A stretch of DNA of 14,235 nt from an uncultured Oscillospiraceae bacterium (GCA_900757695.1 CAAEOU010000217.1:1-14235); one strand, 5' to 3'. Shown: positions 1-7,238, counted from the first letter of the stretch. Program-made: numbers and translations. Notes: generated from the letters alone by a model not told the origin.

Positions 1-138
1 TGCCAGCAGCGTTCCTCCCACAAAGCATAAAATGCTGGTGATCCCGGGCAGTCCAAAACCGGGTATCATAAATTCCACCACCGCCAATACAAATCCGGCA
101 ATCACCAGAACCATGCCAAGGACAAGCTCAATATTCAA
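1..138 (-). CDS. NfeD-like membrane protein, N-terminal fragment (runs off left edge)
   Basis: Only the first 46 codons are present. They encode a hydrophobic segment (about residues 4-22, with Leu/Val/Ile predominating) followed by V-E-F-M-I-P-G-F-G-L-P-G-I, which matches the membrane-segment/PGFG signature of NfeD proteins; these are membrane proteins often linked to stomatin/SPFH partners or ClpP-class membrane proteases. The start is a TTG (136-138 on the minus strand) preceded by AGGAGG and a 7-nt spacer; the next in-frame ATG is at codon 9 and has no comparable ribosome site. The TTG overlaps the TGA stop of the sensor kinase (shared TTGA), so the two are probably translationally coupled. 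The C-terminal OB-fold and any partner gene lie outside the window. The family call rests on the short N-terminus alone. Confidence 0.6.
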   Translation of the reverse strand, partial: MNIELVLGMVLVIAGFVLAVVEFMIPGFGLPGITSILCFVGGTLLA

Positions 139-875
139 GTCTGCACCTCCTTTCTAAAGCAAATTTGAAATACGGTTTGTATATCATCCGAACGCCATGT
201 GAGCATTCCATGATACTTTTGAAGCAGCTGTTTCACAATATAAAGTCCCATCCCATGGCCAGATTCCTTTTTCGTAGAAAATCCGGCTGAGAATATGCGC
301 TCCCGATTTTCCTCCGGAATCCCAGCGCCATTATTGCGTACCTCAAACAGATACTGGCAGGCATTCTCCGACACCTGAACCGTTACCGTGGGTTTGGGTG
401 TCTTTTCCGTTTCATCCGACCGGAGGGAAGCGGTGATTGCATTATCGATCAGATTGGCCAAGATCCTCACAAGATCCCAATCCGGCAGCGGAAGCGCTGC
501 CAAGCTGGAGCTTACCTCCAGAATCAAATGGACGCCATTGCGCTCCGCCTCGCCGATCTTTGCCGCAAACAGGGCATTGATCGCCGCAGAATCCGTGCGA
601 ATTGCTTTTCCCGTTCGCTCCAGCTCATGACAGATCGGCTTTATGTAGTCACGGAGCGCATTGTATTCCTCTACCTCCAGCAAGCCGCTGATCACGTGAA
701 GCTGGTTGAGATGGTCGTGCCGCTGCGCACGAAGCTGCGTATTCCATTTCTCCAGTTGCCGATAGGCATTGACCAGATTATCATACTCCCTTTTCTGTTT
801 GACGCTGATGCGCCACAGCACAAATACACAGAGCGCCGTCACCAAAATTACGGTCAGATACATCGGGATGGACAT
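135..875 (-). CDS. Small membrane-anchored sensor histidine kinase (Spo0B/CitA-type dimerisation domain)
   Basis: A 246-residue protein with a single N-terminal membrane segment (about residues 6-23), a short coiled-coil-like linker (26-50), a dimerisation/phosphoacceptor helix with R-H-D-H-L-N-Q-L (likely phospho-His H53), and a GHKL ATPase domain: N-box N-L-I-D-N-A (141-146), G1-like N-N-G-A-G-I-P (181-187), F-S-T-K-K (199-203) and G-M-G-L (208-211). The RHDxxN pattern is that of Spo0B_a/CitA/DcuS-type kinases rather than ordinary HisKA. No extracellular sensor domain exists, so it may sense through the membrane segment or a partner. No response regulator is seen; it may lie beyond NfeD off the left edge. 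The ATG start at 873-875 has a GAGAGGTG ribosome site. Its stop overlaps the NfeD-like start. The ligand is unknown. Confidence 0.85.
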   Translation of the reverse strand: MSIPMYLTVILVTALCVFVLWRISVKQKREYDNLVNAYRQLEKWNTQLRAQRHDHLNQLHVISGLLEVEEYNALRDYIKPICHELERTGKAIRTDSAAINALFAAKIGEAERNGVHLILEVSSSLAALPLPDWDLVRILANLIDNAITASLRSDETEKTPKPTVTVQVSENACQYLFEVRNNGAGIPEENRERIFSAGFSTKKESGHGMGLYIVKQLLQKYHGMLTWRSDDIQTVFQICFRKEVQT

Positions 876-905
876 CTTCTAACACCTCTCTTCCGTTACA
901 ACTGC

Positions 906-911
906 ATTATA
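906..911 (-). promoter_or_regulatory. Candidate -10 box for the sensor kinase gene
   Basis: The minus strand reads TATAAT here, about 30 nt upstream of the kinase start codon, leaving a short leader with a GAGAGGTG ribosome site. No good -35 hexamer sits 16-18 bp upstream, so this is a weak or activator-dependent promoter prediction. The rest of 912-1080 shows no gene or other clear signal. Confidence 0.4.
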
Positions 912-1082
912 TCTTCTCAGACATGGAAAGGAAAGGCAAAACAGCTAAAAACCTGATATTTCGAGATGAAATGTACAGAATTATGGTTTTCCCCTCACAT
1001 CACAGCCAGTGCCAATCTGGATGAAAAATCCGATCCATGTCTTTCCTGTGACAAAAATGCCCCCTGATTCTTCTTCCAAAGC

Positions 1083-1135
1083 AAAAAGTCCTCCCGAGGC
1101 GCCCAAAGACGATTCTTGGGGTAGCCTCAGGAGGA
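1083..1135 (-). terminator. Rho-independent terminator of the 479-aa FAD oxidoreductase gene
   Basis: An inverted repeat with 12-nt arms (1089-1100 and 1124-1135, one mismatch) forms a GC-rich stem that is followed on the minus strand by TTTTT (1083-1087). It lies 35 bp beyond the stop codon of the flavoprotein gene, and the U-tract orientation fits minus-strand transcription. Confidence 0.8.
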
Positions 1136-1169
1136 TCCGGTTGTTGATTAAATTTTCCGTGCCGGGCTT

Positions 1170-2609
1170 TTATTGGTGCAAAACAGCTTCCGCTGCATGC
1201 TCTCCGGCCATACGCCCGGAGTTCAGGGCAAAGCCAAAGCCATGGCCGCTCATTTCCACGTTGTATTCATCGGCATCCACACCGCCGAAGTCTACTCCGG
1301 CAATATAGAGATTTTCCACCTGCTGATACTGGTCGTTCAGTGCCTGAAAATACTCGTTGACCCGGACGCCCCCATGGGTAATGAGCATATCCGCACCGGC
1401 CCGGATGGCATACAGGGGGCCATCCCCCAGCGGTGTCAGATAGCGTCTGTCCTTGGCAAACATGGCATCACGTCCATGCCGGCAGAACACATTATATTCC
1501 GTCAGCGAGGCTTCTACCGCCTGCTGCGGGCAGCCAATAAACGCCGCCAACTGGTCCGTGTTTTCAGCCTTGACCATCACACCGTCCGCAATGGCCTTCT
1601 CCATGGTCTGGGGCAGCTGTTCCTCGGCCTTGGGGTCAATATGGATCAGTTCGATCATGTCCCGCCCATCGGAAAGGGCCTGGTCCAGCTGCCGCTGGCC
1701 AAAGACCACCCACATCTTGCCCTCCGGCTGACGGAGGCAGGCATTTGCTGCCTGCGCAAAGTTATAGACGATCCCTTCACTTGCAAACCGCTGGCCAAAC
1801 CGGTTGAGCCACATATGATAGGGCTTCCCAAGGATCAGATTCAGCGCCGCATACCCCTGAATCTTCGGAGCGGCAATCTCCATGGCAAAATTCCCCTCAA
1901 TATCCGCACCGGCCTCCAAGGCCATACGGACCCCATCGCCGGGGTGGCGCATGCCGCCGCCCTTTGCCACGTACTCGGGCTTAAAGCCGGGATAATACTT
2001 CCGGATCATTTCCTGATTACCGGAAAAGCCGCCGGTGCAGATAATGACCCGCTCCGCAGAGATATGGACCTCCGTGCCGTCCTTCTTTTCACAAATTGCG
2101 CCAGTCACAGCGCCGTGGTCATCCTGTGTCAGCTGCTTGCCCCGGGTATGGGTCAGCAGTGTGACGCCATGCTCCAAGCAGAACTTTTTCAGACACCGGA
2201 TCACCACGCTGCCCGCATTTTCCTCTGCGCTGGTAATATGGAACACCTCCGGGGCCTGGTTGGGGGTATGGTGCACCACATCACAGAAGTCCACGCCCTT
2301 GTCCATGAGCCACGAGATGGTGTCGCCGCTCTTGTCCAGAAGCCGCCGCACCAGCCGTCCATCGATCTTCCAGTGAGAATACTCCATGCACCGGGTAAAG
2401 ATCTCATCGGTATCCGCAAAGATCAGCCGCTTCCGCTGGAGCACGCTGTCTACCGCAAAAACGCCCCGGGGAAACAGGCCGTTGCCCCCTACTGCCGCCA
2501 TGGACTCCGCCACGATAACCCGGGCACCCTTCTCTGCCGCTGCGGCAGCCGCCGCCAGACCCGATGCGCCGCCGCCGATCACCAGCAGCTGTGTTGTATA
2601 CTGTTCCAT
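1170..2609 (-). CDS. FAD-dependent oxidoreductase, fumarate reductase/succinate dehydrogenase flavoprotein family
   Basis: A 479-residue soluble flavoprotein. The N-terminal dinucleotide-binding motif V-I-G-G-G-A-S-G-L (GGGASG at 12-17) is followed by a Glu at the end of the second strand and G-G-N-G-L; the second FAD contact I-C-T-G-G-F-S-G-N lies at 190-198, H-P-G-D-G-V-R-M-A-L near 221-230, and the C-terminal FAD motif G-H-G-F-G-F-A-L-N-S-G-R-M-A-G (455-469). This is the FAD_binding_2 family, which includes fumarate, urocanate and other enoate reductases and 3-ketosteroid dehydrogenases. There is no signal peptide, no FMN-binding domain and no haem domain, so it is probably cytoplasmic and takes electrons from a separate donor. 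I cannot confirm fumarate-reductase catalytic residues, so the substrate is open. ATG start with AAGGAGG 6-7 nt upstream. Monocistronic, with its own promoter and terminator. Confidence 0.85.
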   Translation of the reverse strand: MEQYTTQLLVIGGGASGLAAAAAAAEKGARVIVAESMAAVGGNGLFPRGVFAVDSVLQRKRLIFADTDEIFTRCMEYSHWKIDGRLVRRLLDKSGDTISWLMDKGVDFCDVVHHTPNQAPEVFHITSAEENAGSVVIRCLKKFCLEHGVTLLTHTRGKQLTQDDHGAVTGAICEKKDGTEVHISAERVIICTGGFSGNQEMIRKYYPGFKPEYVAKGGGMRHPGDGVRMALEAGADIEGNFAMEIAAPKIQGYAALNLILGKPYHMWLNRFGQRFASEGIVYNFAQAANACLRQPEGKMWVVFGQRQLDQALSDGRDMIELIHIDPKAEEQLPQTMEKAIADGVMVKAENTDQLAAFIGCPQQAVEASLTEYNVFCRHGRDAMFAKDRRYLTPLGDGPLYAIRAGADMLITHGGVRVNEYFQALNDQYQQVENLYIAGVDFGGVDADEYNVEMSGHGFGFALNSGRMAGEHAAEAVLHQ

Positions 2610-2628
2610 CTTTGCCTCCTTATTCCTT

Positions 2629-2654
2629 CCGCCCGACAGGCTTCTGTCCGGCGG
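2629..2654. repeat. Inverted repeat in the leader of the FAD oxidoreductase gene
   Basis: Arms of 11 nt (2629-2639 and 2644-2654) are complementary with one mismatch and a 4-nt loop. The element lies between the predicted transcription start and the ribosome site of the 479-aa flavoprotein gene, where it could be a repressor operator or an RNA hairpin. No U-tract follows it, so it is not a simple terminator. Confidence 0.55.
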
Positions 2655-2669
2655 TCAATTTCTGTCTAC

Positions 2670-2698
2670 AGTGTAGCCGGAATTTCACCAAATTGCAA
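2670..2698 (-). promoter_or_regulatory. Sigma-A-type promoter of the 479-aa FAD oxidoreductase gene
   Basis: On the minus strand TTGCAA (2693-2698) is separated by exactly 17 bp from TACACT (2670-2675). It lies about 60 bp upstream of the start codon and downstream of the ABC operon terminator, so it would drive the flavoprotein gene alone. A small odd palindrome, CTACA-G-TGTAG, overlaps the -10 box. Confidence 0.6.
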
Positions 2699-2728
2699 CC
2701 AAATCCCGCAAAAAACCTGTGATTTCGG

Positions 2729-2769
2729 AAAAAAAGGGACGCACGCAATCCAATCCTGCGCTGCGTCCC
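2729..2769 (-). terminator. Rho-independent terminator of the marR-ABC operon
   Basis: Arms of 8 nt (2736-2743 and 2762-2769, perfect), extended by an inner 4-bp stem across a one-base bulge, are followed on the minus strand by seven T residues (2729-2735). It starts 10 bp after the stop codon of the second ABC subunit. Confidence 0.9.
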
Positions 2770-2778
2770 TCAATTCTG

Positions 2779-4776
2779 TCATTCCAGCATATGCTGTCCG
2801 GTATACAGTTCGTAATACCGTCCGCCCTTGGCGAGCAGCTCCTTATGGTTGCCGAACTCGATGATCTCGCCGCCCTCAATGACTGCGATCTTATCGGCGT
2901 TCCGCACCGTAGAGAGCCGGTGGGCAATGATGAACACGGTCTTCCCGTGCATCAGGCCGTCCAGGCCCTTCTCGATCTCCTTCTCGGTTCGGGTATCAAT
3001 GGAGGAGGTGGCCTCGTCCATAATGAGTACCGGAGGCTTCGCCACTGCCGCCCGGGCAATGTTCAGAAGCTGCCGCTGGCCCTGAGAAAGGCTGCTGCCG
3101 TCGCCGGTGATATAGGTCTGGAAGCCTTCCGGCAGCGACATGATGAAGTTGTAGGCATTGGCCCGCTTGGCCGCCTGCATGCACTCTTCATCGGTGGCAT
3201 TGAGCCGCCCGTAGCGGATGTTCTCCATGATAGTGCCGGAGAACAGGTGGGTATCCTGAAGGATCACCACCAGACTCCGCCGGAGGTCGTCCTTCTTGAT
3301 GTCCTTGACGTCGATGCCGTCATAGAGGATCCGCCCCTCCTGCACATCATAGAACCGGTTGATCAGGTTGGTAATGGTGGTCTTGCCCGCACCGGTGGAG
3401 CCTACGAATGCGATCTTCTGGCCGGGCAGTGCCTCTACAGAAACATGCTTCAGTACCGGCTTGCCCTCCACATAGCGGAAGCAGATGTCCTGCACCTGCA
3501 CATGGCCCTTCAGGGGCACCAACCCCTTGTCGGTCTTCCACGCCTCACCGGAGCAGGTGGTCCAGTCGGAGATCTCATTGCCCTTTTCATCCACCGGCAC
3601 CATGGTAATGGTGCCCTCGTCCACCTCAGGCTCGGCATCCATCACCGCAAAGATGCGCTCTGCACCGGCCACGGCGCTGAGCAGCGTGACAATCTGCTGG
3701 GATACCTGGTTGATGGGCATTGCCACCTGCTTGGTGTAGTTGAGGTATACGCCCAGAGAGCCGATGGTAAAGGCCACGCCCCCCAGGGCTGTGCCGTTGA
3801 TGACGAACAGGCCGCCCACCACCGCAGTGATGGCATAGCAGATGCCCATGACCTGATTCAGTACCGGCATGATGATCATGCCCACATAGGTGGCATCCAT
3901 GGCCGCATCCCGGTAGGCAATATTCTTCTCAGTAAACTCTTCCTTGATCTCTTCCTCGTAGTTGAAGGCCTTGACCACCTTGATGCCCTCCACCATTTCC
4001 TCTACATAGGAGTTCACCAGGCCCAGGTTCTTCTGCTGCTTCCGATAGAGCTTCTTGGACTTCTTGCTGATTTTCTGAACGATGATATAGTCCACCACCA
4101 GTACCGCAACGGTAATGATAAACAGGATATAGTTCAGATAGATCATCATGGCCACTGTTCCCACAAAGGTGAGAATGGAAGAGATCAGCATGGTAATCGT
4201 CTGCTCCATGGCCATCTGTACGTTATCGGCGTCATTGGTAAAGCGGCTCATGATCTCGCCGTTGCCGTGGGCATCATAATAGGAGATGGGCATTTCCTGC
4301 AACTTGTCAAACAGGTCTTTTCTCAGCTTATTGATGGCCCGCTGAGAAAGGAAGCTCATGAGAAGCCCCTGTCCATAGGAAGCCGCAGCACCCAGCACAT
4401 AGATGCCCAGCAGCTTCATAAGCTCTCCTGCCAGTGCCATCCAGCAGTGGGAATTCCAGCTCTCGCCAATATAGGGCACGATGTAGTCATCGATCAGGGG
4501 CTTTAAGAAGTAGCCTGCCCCCAGATTCGCCAGCGTGGAGATCAGCATCATGATCAACACAGCGATCAGCAGCGCCTTATTGGCCACCACATAGTTGAGA
4601 AGGCGCAGCAGGGTGCCCTTGGTATCCTTGGGCTTCCGGAAGTCCTTGGCACCGCCGGGGCCGCGTTGTCCGCGCATGGAGCCGGTATAGTTCCCGTCTT
4701 CCTCGTCCTCGTCTTCCTGAGACTTCTTCTTCCCCTTGGTATCTACCTTTGGAGCCGTATCCTTCTTCTTAGCCAT
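2779..4776 (-). CDS. ABC exporter subunit B (permease-ATPase fusion), catalytically complete half of a heterodimer
   Basis: A 665-residue half-transporter: a six-helix exporter membrane domain (about residues 55-370) followed by an ATPase domain with Walker A G-S-T-G-A-G-K-T (459-466), Q-loop I-L-Q-D-T-H, signature L-S-Q-G-Q (563-567), Walker B I-M-D-E-A-T-S with catalytic E588, and H-loop H619. The signature is the LSQGQ variant rather than LSGGQ, as expected for the subunit that completes the degenerate site in TM287/288- or BmrCD-like heterodimers. It has an unusual charged N-terminal tail (residues 1-54, Lys-rich then Asp/Glu-rich then Gly/Arg-rich) and an extra segment between membrane and ATPase domains. 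The chosen ATG (4774-4776) has AAGGAGG 8 nt upstream and overlaps the end of the upstream subunit gene by 8 nt; longer in-frame starts would lie inside that gene. Substrate unknown, likely a drug or small toxic molecule. Confidence 0.92.
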   Translation of the reverse strand: MAKKKDTAPKVDTKGKKKSQEDEDEEDGNYTGSMRGQRGPGGAKDFRKPKDTKGTLLRLLNYVVANKALLIAVLIMMLISTLANLGAGYFLKPLIDDYIVPYIGESWNSHCWMALAGELMKLLGIYVLGAAASYGQGLLMSFLSQRAINKLRKDLFDKLQEMPISYYDAHGNGEIMSRFTNDADNVQMAMEQTITMLISSILTFVGTVAMMIYLNYILFIITVAVLVVDYIIVQKISKKSKKLYRKQQKNLGLVNSYVEEMVEGIKVVKAFNYEEEIKEEFTEKNIAYRDAAMDATYVGMIIMPVLNQVMGICYAITAVVGGLFVINGTALGGVAFTIGSLGVYLNYTKQVAMPINQVSQQIVTLLSAVAGAERIFAVMDAEPEVDEGTITMVPVDEKGNEISDWTTCSGEAWKTDKGLVPLKGHVQVQDICFRYVEGKPVLKHVSVEALPGQKIAFVGSTGAGKTTITNLINRFYDVQEGRILYDGIDVKDIKKDDLRRSLVVILQDTHLFSGTIMENIRYGRLNATDEECMQAAKRANAYNFIMSLPEGFQTYITGDGSSLSQGQRQLLNIARAAVAKPPVLIMDEATSSIDTRTEKEIEKGLDGLMHGKTVFIIAHRLSTVRNADKIAVIEGGEIIEFGNHKELLAKGGRYYELYTGQHMLE

Positions 4777-6520
4777 CCAGACCGCCTCCTTCCTGCTGGG
4801 ATGCATAGATCTCCTGATATACCCGGCTGCGGGCCATGAGCTCGTCATGGGTGCCCATGTCGCTGAGCCTGCCCTCGTCCAGCACAATGATCTGGTCGGC
4901 ATACTGTACCGAGGAGATACGCTGGGCCACCAGCAGCACCGTGGTATCCTTATACTTGCTGTAGAATGTCTCGCGGATTTTTCCTTCGGTGCCGGAGTCT
5001 ACCGCAGAGGTAGAGTCGTCTAAAATCAGAATGGAGGGATTTTTCAGCATGGCCCGGGCAATGCAGAGCCGCTGCTTCTGACCACCGGAGACGTTGACGC
5101 CGCCCTGCTCGATCTCGGTATCCAGTCCCTCCGGGAACCGGGAGATAAACTCATAGGCCTGAGAATCCTTGGTGGCCTCCAGCAGCGTCTCGTCCGCTGC
5201 CCCCGGTGCACCCCACTGCAAATTGGAGCGAATGGTACCGGTGAAGAGCACATTGCTCTGAAGCACCATGCCGATGTGGCTGCGGAGATGCCGCAGATTG
5301 TAGTCCTTGACATTGACGCCGTCAATATAGACGTTGCCGCTGGTCACATCATAGAATCTGGGGATCAGGCTCACCATAGAGGTCTTGCCCACGCCGGTAG
5401 AGCCTACAATGGCCACAAAGGAGCCTGCCGGAATGGTAAAGCTCACATCATTGAGCACCATATCCCGCCGATCCGACTGGGGATACCGGAAGGATACATG
5501 GTCAAAGCGGATCTCGCCCCGGATGGGGGTATCCTTTGTGCCGTTTTCGGTGTCCTCGCTGCCGTCGCGGATATCGGGCTCATGGTTGAGCACCTCCACC
5601 ACACGGTTGCCGCAGGCACGGGCACGGGTCATGCCCATGAGCACCATAGAGAACATCATAACGCTCATGAGAATATTGTTGATGTAGGTCACAAAGCTCA
5701 AAAGCTGACCTGCCTGAAGCTGGCCCACGCCTACCATCTTGCCGCCAAACCAGTAGATCGCCAGTGTGGTTCCATAGAGCACCATTCTGGTGGCAGGCTC
5801 CATGACGCTCAGGCGGATGGTAGCGGAGATCGAGGTCTTCATGAGGTCATCGTTGGCCTTCTTGAACTTGAGCTTCTCATGGCTCATGCGCACAAAGCTC
5901 TTGACCACCCGGATGGCAATGAGGTTTTCCTGCACAGAGGCATTGAGGTTGTCGATCTTGGTCTGCATAACCTCAAAAAGATAAGTGGTAAACTTCATAA
6001 TAATGAGCACCACCGCCAGCAGGGTGGGAATCGCCACCAGGAAGGTGATGCTGAGCTTCCAGTTCATCCGAATGCAGATGACCATGGAGATGATCAGCAG
6101 CGAAGGCGCACGGATCAGCACCCGGGTCAGCTCCATCGCTGTCTGCTGAAGCTGCTTAACGTCTGTGGTACATCGCGTGACCAGCGATGCCGTGGAGAAT
6201 TTATCCACATCCGCAAAGGAAAAGGTCTGCACCTTCTTGAAGATCGCCTGACGCAGATTGTAACCAAATCCCTGCGAGGCCTTTGCGGAGAACTTTGCGG
6301 CAAAAATGCCGTCTACAATGCCCAGTGCCGCCACCACGACCATGATGCCGCCCACAAGGAACATATACGGAATGTCACGGTTGGCCACACCCTGATCTAC
6401 GATCTTGCCCATGAGATAGGGCAAAATCAGTTCTGCCAGAGATTCGCCAACCACCAACAGCGGTGCCAGGATGAAGTACTTTCGGTATTGCTGAATGTAC
6501 CCCATCAATTGTTTGAACAT
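4769..6520 (-). CDS. ABC exporter subunit A (permease-ATPase fusion), degenerate-site half of a heterodimer
   Basis: A 583-residue half-transporter with six membrane helices (first at about residues 12-35) and an ATPase domain: Walker A G-S-T-G-V-G-K-T (373-380), signature V-S-G-G-Q (477-481), Walker B I-L-I-L-D-D, and L-V-A-Q-R at the H-loop. Two catalytic residues are replaced: the Walker B glutamate is Asp (D502) and the H-loop histidine is Gln (Q533). This is the established pattern of the non-hydrolysing site in heterodimeric exporters, and the partner gene immediately downstream carries the intact residues. The ATG at 6518-6520 is chosen because AGGAGG lies 9 nt upstream, overlapping the marR stop codon; an in-frame ATG at 6559 would overlap marR and lacks a ribosome site. 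Exporter direction (not import) follows from the fused architecture. Confidence 0.92.
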   Translation of the reverse strand: MFKQLMGYIQQYRKYFILAPLLVVGESLAELILPYLMGKIVDQGVANRDIPYMFLVGGIMVVVAALGIVDGIFAAKFSAKASQGFGYNLRQAIFKKVQTFSFADVDKFSTASLVTRCTTDVKQLQQTAMELTRVLIRAPSLLIISMVICIRMNWKLSITFLVAIPTLLAVVLIIMKFTTYLFEVMQTKIDNLNASVQENLIAIRVVKSFVRMSHEKLKFKKANDDLMKTSISATIRLSVMEPATRMVLYGTTLAIYWFGGKMVGVGQLQAGQLLSFVTYINNILMSVMMFSMVLMGMTRARACGNRVVEVLNHEPDIRDGSEDTENGTKDTPIRGEIRFDHVSFRYPQSDRRDMVLNDVSFTIPAGSFVAIVGSTGVGKTSMVSLIPRFYDVTSGNVYIDGVNVKDYNLRHLRSHIGMVLQSNVLFTGTIRSNLQWGAPGAADETLLEATKDSQAYEFISRFPEGLDTEIEQGGVNVSGGQKQRLCIARAMLKNPSILILDDSTSAVDSGTEGKIRETFYSKYKDTTVLLVAQRISSVQYADQIIVLDEGRLSDMGTHDELMARSRVYQEIYASQQEGGGLDG

Positions 6521-6533
6521 AGATGGTTCCCTC

Positions 6534-7001
6534 CTATTCTTCCGGTTTGCCGGAGCCAATGGCCTCCAGATTGTCGATCATGCGGCGGTAGAGCAGCGAG
6601 ATCCGCTCCAGCTCCTCCCCGGAAAATCCACGATACATGCCATGATCCAGTGTCTCAAACACTTCGTCAATGAGCTTTGCCGCCCGCAGGCCCTTTTCCG
6701 TAATGGCAATGGGCTTGCAGCGGAGATCCTCCGCATTGGACAGCTTTTTCACATAACCGTCCCGCTCCATGGATTTTAAGGAGACCGTCATAGTAGCCGG
6801 AGACACCCGTAGCCGCCGTGCCAACTCCTTCTGAGACGCAATGACGCCGTTTTCCTGCTGAGACAGGATGCTCAGGATCGCAGGCTGGCCAATATTGGAA
6901 AGGCCGTTTCGGCTCAGCAGATTATCCACTGCCGCATGGTGCTTCCGTTCCAGCACATGAAACAGCTGCTCCGGGCTGCCGTCTGTAAAACGAACGCCCA
7001 A
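6534..7001 (-). CDS. MarR-family transcriptional regulator of the ABC exporter operon
   Basis: A 155-residue protein with the MarR winged-helix fold: a dimerisation helix near the N-terminus, helix-turn-helix S-Q-K-E-L-A-R-R-L-R-V-S-P-A-T-M-T-V (56-73), E-R-D-G-Y-V (79-84), then a wing with an acidic-Arg turn (D-L-R-C-K-P) and I-T-E-K-G. The start is TTG (6999-7001) with AGGAGG 8 nt upstream; an ATG 4 nt further upstream is out of frame. It is the first gene of a three-gene operon with the exporter pair (13-nt gap to subunit A). A perfect palindrome just downstream of its predicted transcription start suggests autorepression relieved by an exported ligand, as is usual for MarR-exporter operons; MarR proteins often respond to phenolic ligands, but the ligand here is not known. 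Confidence 0.9.
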   Translation of the reverse strand: MGVRFTDGSPEQLFHVLERKHHAAVDNLLSRNGLSNIGQPAILSILSQQENGVIASQKELARRLRVSPATMTVSLKSMERDGYVKKLSNAEDLRCKPIAITEKGLRAAKLIDEVFETLDHGMYRGFSGEELERISLLYRRMIDNLEAIGSGKPEE

Positions 7002-7039
7002 TCATTATCCCTCCTGTCCAGTTCGTTCGCAAGCTTACT

Positions 7040-7053
7040 GTTTGCATGCAAAC
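7040..7053. promoter_or_regulatory. Perfect 14-bp palindrome, probable MarR operator
   Basis: GTTTGCATGCAAAC is a perfect palindrome lying about 8-21 bp downstream of the predicted marR transcription start, between the -10 box and the ribosome site. Position and TTGCATGCAA core suit a MarR-family dimer acting as an autorepressor. Confidence 0.7.
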
Positions 7054-7067
7054 GATTTGTCTATGAA

Positions 7068-7096
7068 ATGATACCCTTCTCAGCTGGAAATGTCAA
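7068..7096 (-). promoter_or_regulatory. Sigma-A promoter of the marR-ABC operon
   Basis: On the minus strand a perfect TTGACA (7091-7096) is followed after 17 bp by TATCAT (7068-7073). The predicted start point is near 7061, giving a leader of about 60 nt that contains the palindromic operator. Confidence 0.85.
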
Positions 7097-7136
7097 GGAA
7101 AACCTGTGCATTTTTCAAAATTATTTTTTCTAACTA

Positions 7137-7148
7137 TTTGCATGCTAA
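7137..7148. promoter_or_regulatory. Second TTTGCATGC-type site in the divergent region
   Basis: TTTGCATGCTAA shares the TTTGCATGC half of the marR palindrome, with one deviation in the other half. Its centre is 96 bp from that of the first site and about 45 bp upstream of the marR -35 box, so a MarR dimer could bind here too and perhaps cooperate with the proximal site. Confidence 0.5.
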
Positions 7149-7180
7149 TATTTCGCCCATTTTCATCGAATATGCTCCAA

Positions 7181-7215
7181 TTGTAAACCTTTTAACATCC
7201 GTATCTGGTTGACAT
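7181..7215. promoter_or_regulatory. BirA-type biotin operator upstream of bioY
   Basis: TTGTAAACC, 17 bp, GGTTGACAT. The left arm equals the left arm of the classical E. coli bioO operator (TTGTAAACC...GGTTTACAA) and the right arm has two mismatches. The right arm contains the -35 box of the bioY promoter, so bound BirA-biotinyl-AMP would block transcription. Context (bioY immediately downstream) supports the call; birA is not in the window. Confidence 0.65.
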
Positions 7216-7238
7216 TTTACAAGCTGCTGTGCTATGCT
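7209..7238 (+). promoter_or_regulatory. Sigma-A promoter of bioY
   Basis: TTGACA (7209-7214), an 18-bp spacer and TATGCT (7233-7238), about 26 bp upstream of the bioY ATG. The -35 box is embedded in the right arm of the BirA-type operator. Confidence 0.75.

Noticed and set aside
1173..2864. 563-codon open frame antisense to the 479-aa flavoprotein gene
   Set aside because: Shadow frame in codon-biased DNA; it would also run through the terminator and promoter signals of the neighbouring minus-strand genes.
2719..4506. 595-codon His-rich open frame antisense to ABC subunit B
   Set aside because: The minus strand carries all ABC motifs in order; the antisense frame has no recognisable domain. 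The same reasoning rejects the 465-codon frame at 5276-6673.
4777..4902. Upstream in-frame start extending ABC subunit B by 42 residues
   Set aside because: The extra residues would be translated from inside the end of subunit A in another frame and look random, whereas the ATG at 4774-4776 has AAGGAGG at good spacing.
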